Shown piece by piece: positions 1-5,281 of a stretch of DNA of 5,281 nt (its first letter is position 1; each line of letters opens with the position of its first letter). The stretch covers positions 1 to 5,281 of the forward strand of contig JAJXTA010000274.1 in NCBI GenBank assembly GCA_021784265.1, in the 5' to 3' direction. Position numbers and translations under genes: made by a program. The notes under the pieces were generated by a model. The model saw only the letters and a list, made by a program, of their open reading frames with translations. It did no database searches and was not told where the DNA came from. The stretch comes from a bacterium (GTDB lineage Bacteria; Verrucomicrobiota; Verrucomicrobiia; Limisphaerales; J093).

Positions 1-475
1 AGAGCAGGTCTGGGGCCGCCTGGCGGATGCGGTCGGTGATGGCACCATGGTCCATCGCCCCCAGCGGCCCGTAGGGCGGTGAATAATGACCAACGATCCG
101 CAGCCCGGGGTGCGCTTGGCGGAGCCGGGCCACCGCTTGTTGGGCGACGTCCGGGGCTCCCCCCAGGAAGTAGAGCCGGTGCCCGCGGTCGGCCGCGCGC
201 CGAATCAACAGCGGCACCAAGTCGGCCCCCGCCACCCGCTCCGGCAGCGGGTTGCCCAAGAGGCGGGAGCACCAGACCAGCGGCGTGCCGTCACACAACA
301 CCAAGTGCGCCTCCAGGAGGATGCGGCGCAGCAGCGCGTCATGGCGGGCTTGCACCAGGAAGTCCACGTTGGGCGTCACCACGTAATGGGGGCGCCGGCT
401 GGCAATCAGGCCCTCGATGAGCTCGGCAGCCTCCGCCCGGGTTACCGGGTCAAAGCCGACCCCTAAGAGCGCCAC
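1..475 (-). CDS. WecG/TagA/CpsF family glycosyltransferase (partial, C-terminus beyond the window)
   Basis: Family members (GT26) move N-acetylmannosamine or a related sugar from a UDP-sugar to an undecaprenyl-diphosphate-linked GlcNAc at the inner face of the membrane, for teichoic acid, enterobacterial common antigen or capsule/exopolysaccharide. From a GTG at 475-473 about 158 codons are visible; the family is usually near 245 residues, so the C-terminal third is missing. Visible features are an N-terminal ALLGVGFDPVT strand, VVTPNVDF with Thr34 and Asn36, CDGTPLVW with Asp62, ERVAGADLVP with Arg80, the glycine-rich FLGGAPDVA and GHYSPPYG. The spacing of Thr34, Asn36, Asp62 and Arg80 matches, with a constant offset of three, the catalytic residues I recall for Thermoanaerobacter TagA (Thr37, Asn39, Asp65, Arg83). 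This supports a start near 475. There is no ATG in frame; the in-frame stop upstream is at 589-587, and a second GTG at 577-575 would add 34 low-complexity, Pro-rich residues. Neither start has a clear ribosome binding site. The exact sugar cannot be read from sequence. The gene is divergent from the NRPS gene. Confidence 0.88.
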   Translation of the reverse strand, partial: MALLGVGFDPVTRAEAAELIEGLIASRRPHYVVTPNVDFLVQARHDALLRRILLEAHLVLCDGTPLVWCSRLLGNPLPERVAGADLVPLLIRRAADRGHRLYFLGGAPDVAQQAVARLRQAHPGLRIVGHYSPPYGPLGAMDHGAITDRIRQAAPDLL

Positions 476-577
476 CGGCGGGCGGCCGGCGCTGGGCCAA
501 ACTGGGGCTGGGCTCGCCCCGACGGGTGGGGTTCGGTCGCACTCGAGGGACGGCCGCGTGTCGCTGTTGGTCCGCAC

Positions 578-747
578 GCTGTTGACTCAAGCGCACCCAA
601 CGCTTGAGCGTAATGGGGAGTACCCCGTCCGCCGCGCCCCGCGCGGAGGCCCGGACCAGGGCGGCGGTGGGGCGGTCCGTGGGGAGGTATGAGGGGTTCA
701 CCCACTTACTGACACCTGGGACCCGGTCTAAGCTGGCCGCGTTGAGT
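578..747. other. Divergent intergenic region between glycosyltransferase and NRPS genes
   Basis: About 170 bases separate the furthest plausible glycosyltransferase start from the chosen NRPS start; it is about 270 if the glycosyltransferase starts at 475. Any promoters for both genes should lie here. A TTGACT hexamer at 582-587 resembles a sigma70 -35 box on the plus strand, but no matching -10 hexamer is found at 16-18 bases. No clear Shine-Dalgarno sequence stands before 748; the GGGGAGG at 681-687 is far too distant. The NRPS frame is open back to a stop at 583-585, so part of this stretch could encode an N-terminal extension. No RNA gene or terminator is evident. Apart from the inverted repeat listed separately, I see nothing else in it. 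Confidence 0.6.
586..608. repeat. Perfect 8-bp inverted repeat (possible operator) in the divergent intergenic region
   Basis: CTCAAGCG at 586-593 and its exact reverse complement CGCTTGAG at 601-608 are separated by 7 bases (CACCCAA). The next outer bases do not pair. The half-site centres lie 15 bases apart, more than one helical turn. No T-tract follows on either strand, so an intrinsic terminator is unlikely. The left arm overlaps a TTGACT hexamer (582-587). The position between two divergent genes would suit a regulator-binding site, but an 8-bp dyad in GC-rich DNA can arise by chance. On the minus strand it overlaps the stop that closes the glycosyltransferase frame. Confidence 0.45.
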
Positions 748-3700
748 ATGCGAGGCGACATTTGCAATGTGCAAGAGGCGGCGGTCGAGGCCTACGGCCT
801 CACGCCGATGCAGCAGGGGATGTTGTTCCATTCGCTGGAGGCCCCGCAGAGTGGAGTGGATATCGAACAGATCCTCTGCACCCTGCCGGAGCCCATCGAG
901 GCCCGCCCCCTGGAACGCGCGTGGCAGCAGGCGGTGGAGCGACACGCCATCCTGCGGACCCGATTTGTGTGGGAAGGCTTGGCGCAGCCGCAGCAAGAGG
1001 TGCAGGCCGCCGCCCGCCTGCATCTGGACCAAAAGGATTGGCGGGGGCTTTCCGCGCCCGAGCGCGAGCGCCGGCTGCAACATTACCTGGACACCGAGCG
1101 CCGCCGGGGCTTCGAGTTGACGGTGGCGCCCTTGCTGCGGCTGGCGTTGATCCGCACCCAGGAACGGGAGTATCTGCTGGTCTGGACCTTCCACCACCTC
1201 CTCTTGGATGGGCGGGCGGTGGTCCTCGTCCTCAACGAGGTGTTCGCTAATTACGAGGCCCTCCGCGCCGGCCGCGAACAGACCTGGCCCCCACCTCGGC
1301 CCTATCGGGAATTCATCCAATGGTTGGGGGAACGCGACCGTGCCGGGGACGAGAGCTATTGGCGCGAGCACCTGCGCGGCCTGGTGAGTCCCACGCCTCT
1401 GGCAATGGCGGGGACGACCACCCGCGCGCTCGAGGAGGGGTCCCTCGGCGGCGAGGAGGAACGGGCGTTGGCCGAATCGACGACCGTGACGCTGCAAACC
1501 CTGGCCCACACCCACGGCTTCACCCTGGACACCATCCTCCAAGGCGCCTGGGCCTTGCTGCTCAGCCGCTACAGTGGGGAGCCGGAGGTCGTCTTCGGCT
1601 TGGTCCGGGCCGGACGGGCGGGCGCCGTGACCGGGGCGGAGTCCATCGTCGGCTTGTGTATCAACACCGTGCCGCGGCGGGTGCGCGTGCCACCGCAGGC
1701 GCCCCTGCTGGCCTGGCTGCGCGAGCTGCGGGGGGAAGGACTCCGGGCCCGGGCGCATGAACATACGGCGCTCGCCGAAATCCAGCGGTGGAGCGGCGTT
1801 GGGCACGGCCAACCCTTGTTTGAGACCCTGGTGAATTTCCAAAACCCGTCTTGGGACGTGGCGTTGCAAGCCCAGGGGGGCAACTGGGCCGCCCGCCGCT
1901 TTGGGATCCGGAGCCAATCCAATTATCCCTTGATCGTGGATGCCTATGGCGGCACCCGGCTGCGGATCAAGCTCCTCTACCACCGCGACCGGTTGGCCGC
2001 GGCCACCGTGCGGCGGTTGTTGGCGCAGTTCCAGACCTTGTTGGAGGGGATGGCAACCCAGCCCACGGCGACGCTGGGCAACTTGCCGTTCTTAAGCGAG
2101 GGCGAAGAGCGTTTGCTGCTGCACGACTGGAATCGGACGCGGGTGGAGTGCCCGCGCGCGGCGACCGTGCCGGCGTTGATTGCCCAACAAGCCCGTCGCA
2201 CGCCGGAGGCCCTGGCGGTGGCCAAACGCAAGGAACAACTCACCTATCAGCAACTCGAGGACCGGGCCGAGCGGGTGGCGCAACACCTGAGAGGCCTGGG
2301 CGTCGGACCGGAGGTCCTGGTCGGCGTCTGTCTGCCGCCGTCGGTGGGTTTGGTGACGGCGTGGTTGGGGGTCCTCAAGGCGGGCGGGGCTTATGTGCCC
2401 CTGGACCCGGCGTCACCGCCGGAACGACTCGCCCTGACCATCGAGGACGCGCAACCGCCAGTGGTATTGACCCAGGAATCCCTGCGGTCACGCCTGACCA
2501 CCGCGCGCTCGGGAGCACGGCTCGTGACCTTGGAAGAACTGCTCCGCACCCCGGCCGCGGCCCCAGCGACGCCGGCGCCGTGGCCTGAACCCCGTCAGTT
2601 GGCCTATGTGATTTACACCTCCGGCTCGACGGGCCGGCCCAAGGGAGTCCAAATCGAGCACGGCAGCCTGCTCAACCTGATCCAGTGGCATCAAAAGACC
2701 TATCAGGTAACACCGGGCGACCGCGCCAGCCTGTTAGCCAATCCGGCCTTTGACGCGGCGACGTGGGAGGTGTGGCCGTACCTCACGGCGGGTGCGAGCC
2801 TCCACCTCCCGGACGACGAACTGCGGCTCTCGCCCCCTCGTCTGCTGCGCTGGTGGGCCGCCCACCAGATCACGTTGGCCTTTGTCCCAACGCCCATCGC
2901 CGAAGCCCTCTTCGACGAACGCTGGCCGGAAGGGACCGCCCTGCGGGCGCTCTTGACCGGAGGCGATAAACTGCGTCGCGCGTGTCCGCGACATCTGCCC
3001 TGCCCGGTGGTCAATCATTACGGTCCCACCGAGGTGACGGTCGTGACCACCTGCGCGCCGGTGCCGCTAGCGGGGGAAGGGACCGGCTCGCCACCCATCG
3101 GACGGCCGATTGCCAACACGCAGGTTTACGTGTTAAACCGCCAACAGCAGCCCGTTCCCATCGGGGTGCCGGGCGAATTGTATATCGGGGGCCTGGGCGT
3201 GGCGCGGGGATATCACCGCCGCCCCGATTTGACCGACGCCGCCTTCCTCCCCAACCCCTTCAGCCCCGAGCCGCTCGCGCGCCTGTACCAGACCGGCGAC
3301 CTCGTTCGTTACCTGCCGGACGGAAACCTCGAGTTCATCGGCCGCCTTGACCAACAGGTCAAAGTGCGCGGAATCCGCGTCGAGCTCGGGGAGATCGAGT
3401 CGGTGTTGGGTCAACACCCGGCGGTGCGCGAGGCGGTCGTCATCCCGCGTGAACGCGGCTCGGGGGAGGCGGCCCTGGTGGCGTACGTGGTGTCGGCCCA
3501 GGACCGGCCCCCAACGCGGAGCTACCTCCGCGATTATCTCAAACAGCGGCTGCCGGAGTACATGGTCCCGGCGGCGTTTGTGCTGCTCGAGCGCCTGCCC
3601 CTCACCCCGAACGGGAAGGTGGATCGGGCGGCGTTGCCCGCACCGCCGCCGCTCGAGGCCGCCGGGCCGTTGGCCGCACCGCGGACGCCTACCGAGGCGC

Positions 3701-5281
3701 TGCTGGCCGGCATTTGGTGCGAGGTGCTGGGGCGGGAACGGGTGGGCATCGACGAGAATTTCTTTGAGGCGGGCGGGCATTCGCTCCTGGTCATGCGGGT
3801 CGTGGCGCGCGTGGCCAAGGTGTTCGGGCTCGAACTTCCGTTACGGGAGCTGTTCGAGGCGCCAACGGTGGCGGCGTTGGCCGAGCGCCTCGAGGCCCTG
3901 CGGCATGGGACCAGCACCCCACTGGGTCCGACGCGTGCGATCGCCGCCCAGCGCGAGGTGCCGCTCTCTTTTGCTCAAGAGCGCCTCTGGTTCTTCGAGC
4001 AGCTCGAACCCGGCCGCCCGGTCAATAACATCCCCATTGCCTTGCGCCTGCAAGGCCGGCTGGACGTGCGCGCCCTGGAACAAGCCCTGGGGGAAATCCT
4101 CCGCCGCCACGCGGCCCTGCGCACCGCGTTCCACAAGGTGAATGGTCGGCCGGTGGCTCGGGTTGCCCCCGCCGCGCCGTTCCGGTTGGCCGTGGTGGAG
4201 CTGGGCGACCAAGCGGGCGCGGCTGCGACCGCGCAAGCGGAGCGGCTGATGGATCACGAAGCCCGGAGCCCGTTTGACCTGGAGCGGGCGCCGCTCCTGC
4301 GGGCCACCCTGCTGCGCTTAGGGCCCGAGGACCACCGGTTGCTCCTCACCCTGCATCATATCGTCAGCGACGGTTGGTCACTCGGGATCCTCTACCGCGA
4401 GTTAGCCTCCCTGTATGAGGCCTTCGCGCGGGGCCAACTTTCGCCCCTGCCTGACCCGCCCTTGCAGTACGCCGATTTCGCGCACTGGCAGCGGGAGTGG
4501 CTCCAGGGTGACCGGTTGAATCGGCATCTGGCCTACTGGAAGGAGCACTTGGCCGGCCCACCGCCCGCCTTGGCGCTGCCCACCGATCGGCCCCGCCCAG
4601 CCCTGCAAACGTATCGGGGTGCCACCGCCCGGTTCCACTGGCGCACGGAGTTGGCCCTCGCACTGAAGGAATTGGCGCAACGCGAGCAGACCACCTTGTT
4701 TATGGTGCTCCTGGCGGCGTTCCACACGCTCTTGCACCGCTACACCAGCCAGGACGATATCGTGGTGGGTTCGCCGGTGGCGGGCCGGATGCAGATCGAG
4801 ACGGAAGGCTTGCTTGGCCTGTTCGTGAACACGCTGGCCTTGCGCGTGAGTCTGGCGGGCGATCCGACCTTCCAGCAACTGCTCCAGCGGGTGCGGGAAG
4901 TGGCCCTGGCCGCTTATGCCCACCAAGACTTGCCGTTCGAGAAGTTAGTGGATGCCCTCCAGCCGGAGCGGGACCTGAGCCTGTCGCCCCTGGTCCAGGT
5001 GATGTTCATCCTGCAAAACGAGCCGTTGGGGGCACTGAAGCTGCCGGGGCTGCAGGTGACCTCCTGCCCCGTCGCCAGCGGCACCGCCAAGTTCGATCTC
5101 ACCTTCTCGCTCGAGGAGACCGCAACCGGCTTGGAGGCGGCGGTGGAATACAACTCCGACATCTTCGACGCCCCCACCATCGCCCGGATGGCCGGGCACT
5201 TTGGCACCCTGTTGGAAGCGGTCGCCGCCAACCCGTCCGACCGCCTCTCGGGCCTGCCGCTGCTCACCCCGGGTGAACGTC
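748..5281 (+). CDS. Nonribosomal peptide synthetase, C-A(Leu-like)-PCP-C..., 3' partial
   Basis: Cytoplasmic multimodular thiotemplate enzyme that activates an amino acid as its adenylate, loads it on a carrier-protein phosphopantetheine arm and condenses it with an upstream acyl or peptidyl group. The frame is open for 1511 codons to the window edge with no stop or frameshift. Approximate domains from Met1 are condensation 15-450, adenylation 473-962, peptidyl carrier 980-1050 with Ser1012, and a second condensation 1071-1502. The last residues (LPLLTPGER) are the usual linker before a next adenylation domain, so at least a second module is expected. There is no epimerase, methyltransferase or thioesterase in the visible part. 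The ATG at 748 was chosen because it puts the first condensation motif (LTPMQQGMLFH) at residue 18, normal for stand-alone NRPS subunits. No good ribosome binding site precedes it. Alternatives are ATG 613 (45 extra residues) and GTG 769. The short N-terminal segment ending in TPMQQG resembles a COM-type acceptor docking segment. Product identity is unknown. Confidence 0.96.
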   Translation, partial: MRGDICNVQEAAVEAYGLTPMQQGMLFHSLEAPQSGVDIEQILCTLPEPIEARPLERAWQQAVERHAILRTRFVWEGLAQPQQEVQAAARLHLDQKDWRGLSAPERERRLQHYLDTERRRGFELTVAPLLRLALIRTQEREYLLVWTFHHLLLDGRAVVLVLNEVFANYEALRAGREQTWPPPRPYREFIQWLGERDRAGDESYWREHLRGLVSPTPLAMAGTTTRALEEGSLGGEEERALAESTTVTLQTLAHTHGFTLDTILQGAWALLLSRYSGEPEVVFGLVRAGRAGAVTGAESIVGLCINTVPRRVRVPPQAPLLAWLRELRGEGLRARAHEHTALAEIQRWSGVGHGQPLFETLVNFQNPSWDVALQAQGGNWAARRFGIRSQSNYPLIVDAYGGTRLRIKLLYHRDRLAAATVRRLLAQFQTLLEGMATQPTATLGNLPFLSEGEERLLLHDWNRTRVECPRAATVPALIAQQARRTPEALAVAKRKEQLTYQQLEDRAERVAQHLRGLGVGPEVLVGVCLPPSVGLVTAWLGVLKAGGAYVPLDPASPPERLALTIEDAQPPVVLTQESLRSRLTTARSGARLVTLEELLRTPAAAPATPAPWPEPRQLAYVIYTSGSTGRPKGVQIEHGSLLNLIQWHQKTYQVTPGDRASLLANPAFDAATWEVWPYLTAGASLHLPDDELRLSPPRLLRWWAAHQITLAFVPTPIAEALFDERWPEGTALRALLTGGDKLRRACPRHLPCPVVNHYGPTEVTVVTTCAPVPLAGEGTGSPPIGRPIANTQVYVLNRQQQPVPIGVPGELYIGGLGVARGYHRRPDLTDAAFLPNPFSPEPLARLYQTGDLVRYLPDGNLEFIGRLDQQVKVRGIRVELGEIESVLGQHPAVREAVVIPRERGSGEAALVAYVVSAQDRPPTRSYLRDYLKQRLPEYMVPAAFVLLERLPLTPNGKVDRAALPAPPPLEAAGPLAAPRTPTEALLAGIWCEVLGRERVGIDENFFEAGGHSLLVMRVVARVAKVFGLELPLRELFEAPTVAALAERLEALRHGTSTPLGPTRAIAAQREVPLSFAQERLWFFEQLEPGRPVNNIPIALRLQGRLDVRALEQALGEILRRHAALRTAFHKVNGRPVARVAPAAPFRLAVVELGDQAGAAATAQAERLMDHEARSPFDLERAPLLRATLLRLGPEDHRLLLTLHHIVSDGWSLGILYRELASLYEAFARGQLSPLPDPPLQYADFAHWQREWLQGDRLNRHLAYWKEHLAGPPPALALPTDRPRPALQTYRGATARFHWRTELALALKELAQREQTTLFMVLLAAFHTLLHRYTSQDDIVVGSPVAGRMQIETEGLLGLFVNTLALRVSLAGDPTFQQLLQRVREVALAAYAHQDLPFEKLVDALQPERDLSLSPLVQVMFILQNEPLGALKLPGLQVTSCPVASGTAKFDLTFSLEETATGLEAAVEYNSDIFDAPTIARMAGHFGTLLEAVAANPSDRLSGLPLLTPGER
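790..2094 (+). other. NRPS condensation domain 1 (N-terminal; LCL/DCL-type, donor unknown)
   Basis: Forms the amide bond between an upstream donor and the residue on the first carrier domain. Visible motifs are YGLTPMQQGMLFHS (about residues 16-29), RHAILRTRF in the second core region, FHHLLLDG with the active-site HHxxxDG at 149-155 (second His 150, Asp154), YREFIQWL near 186, and VGLCINTVPRRV near 301. HEHTALAEIQRWS follows further on. The intact HHxxxDG predicts an active domain. The 'TPMQ(E/Q)GMLFH' signature is common in N-terminal condensation domains of downstream NRPS subunits, including those that accept a D-residue from a preceding epimerase (TycB is an example). It also occurs in some first-in-line cyanobacterial subunits. 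I cannot tell which from motifs alone. A Cys replaces the usual Phe in the GLFINT-like motif. Confidence 0.93.
2164..3633 (+). other. NRPS adenylation domain, predicted leucine or similar aliphatic residue
   Basis: Activates the amino acid with ATP and transfers it to the carrier domain. All ten core motifs are recognisable: LTYQQL (498), LKAGGAYVPLDP (543), YTSGSTGRPKG (P-loop-like, from about 623), FDAATWEVW (668), NHYGPTE (756), GELYIGGLGVARGY (809), YQTGDL (847), GRLDQQVKVRG (865), LPEYMVP (935) and NGKVDR (955, catalytic Lys957). Aligning by eye to GrsA, the ten specificity positions are Asp669, Ala670, Trp673, Phe712, Leu736, Gly738, His757, Val764, Val765 and Lys957. This code, D-A-W-F-L-G-H-V-V-K, differs from the classic leucine code D-A-W-F-L-G-N-V-V-K only by His for Asn at GrsA position 322. 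Leucine is the best prediction; another aliphatic residue is possible. No domain is inserted between motifs A8 and A9. Confidence 0.93.
3685..3897 (+). other. NRPS peptidyl carrier (thiolation) domain
   Basis: Carries the activated residue on a 4'-phosphopantetheine arm. It starts around TPTEALLAGIWCEVLG and ends around VAALAERLEAL. The core motif ENFFEAGGHSLL contains the attachment Ser1012 (codon at 3781-3783). Ala stands where Leu is most common (FFxLGGHS), a tolerated variation. It directly follows the adenylation domain and is joined to the second condensation domain by a short linker of about 20 residues (Thr-Ser-Thr-Pro, then Ala-rich), with no epimerase between them. Confidence 0.95.
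3958..5253 (+). other. NRPS condensation domain 2 (LCL-type, start of module 2)
   Basis: Joins the first module's residue to the residue of the next module. Motifs are PLSFAQERLWFFEQLEPG (from about residue 1072), RRHAALRTAF, LHHIVSDGWS with HHxxxDG at 1203-1209 (His1204, Asp1208), YADFAHWQREWL, VVGSPVAGR, GLFVNTLALR (1357) and HQDLPFEKLVDAL (1392). The 'LSFAQ(E/Q)RLWF' opening and SDGWS active-site surroundings are those of condensation domains that take an L-configured donor. This agrees with the absence of an epimerase in module 1. The domain is essentially complete; the window stops about nine residues past its end, where the next adenylation domain should begin. Confidence 0.94.

Noticed and set aside
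79..466. Two overlapping plus-strand open frames opposite the glycosyltransferase
   Set aside because: The minus strand carries conserved family motifs with correct spacing throughout; the plus-strand translations are low-complexity Ala/Gly/Pro/Arg or Gln/Arg sequences.
586..608. Intrinsic terminator hairpin
   Set aside because: The stem is only 8 bp and no T-tract follows on either strand; it also lies between divergent gene starts, where no transcript should end.
582..616. Sigma70 promoter formed by TTGACT (582-587) and the TAATGG region (611-616)
   Set aside because: The spacer would be 23 bases, far from the usual 16-18, and there is no other -10-like hexamer at a suitable distance.
689..712. 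Possible seven-residue leader peptide (ATG to TGA) preceded by GGGGAGGT
   Set aside because: The purine-rich run directly abuts the ATG with no spacing for ribosome binding, the peptide has no run of one amino acid, and there is no attenuator hairpin before the NRPS start.
706..1983. Long open frame on the minus strand (425 codons) opposite the first condensation domain
   Set aside because: It lies antisense to a well-conserved NRPS domain and its translation is Gly/Pro/Arg/Gln-rich without any recognisable motif; such frames are common opposite GC-rich genes.
1851..2588. Plus-strand 245-codon open frame inside the NRPS gene
   Set aside because: It is out of frame with the condensation and adenylation motifs, which continue unbroken in the NRPS frame across the same bases.

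Overview
The window comes from a GC-rich bacterium (G+C well above 60% by eye, third codon positions strongly G/C). It holds the start of a large nonribosomal peptide synthetase (NRPS) gene and, divergent from it, the 5' part of a WecG/TagA/CpsF-type glycosyltransferase gene. Both genes run off the window, so neither protein is complete. The NRPS sequence, recalled by eye, resembles cyanobacterial-style modules (an 'LTPMQQGMLFH' first condensation domain and an 'LLTGGD...NHYGPTE' adenylation core). Such modules are widely transferred, and the base composition fits many high-GC phyla, so I do not name a phylum.

Layout. Positions 1 to about 475 (possibly 577), minus strand: N-terminal part of the glycosyltransferase, about 158 codons from the preferred GTG start. 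Positions 578-747: divergent intergenic region with a perfect 8-bp inverted repeat (586-608) and no convincing promoter or ribosome binding site. Positions 748-5281, plus strand: NRPS, 1511 complete codons without an internal stop, domain order C-A-PCP-C. The window ends in the linker where the next adenylation domain would begin.

How it works together. The first module has all core motifs of condensation, adenylation and carrier domains. Its ten-residue specificity code reads D-A-W-F-L-G-H-V-V-K, one residue from a classic leucine code (D-A-W-F-L-G-N-V-V-K), so leucine or a similar aliphatic residue is the best prediction. No epimerase or methyltransferase lies between the adenylation, carrier and second condensation domains, so the residue should be passed on as the L-form to module 2, whose residue is unknown. 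The protein begins with a condensation domain rather than a loading domain, and the gene upstream is divergent. The donor acyl or peptidyl group must therefore come from another protein or, less likely, a free acyl-CoA. The glycosyltransferase belongs to a family that adds a sugar to a lipid-linked precursor of cell-surface polysaccharide. Its link to the NRPS is only proximity. I see no clearly new system here; the main points are the variant leucine code, the unknown donor of the first condensation domain, and the palindrome between the divergent genes.
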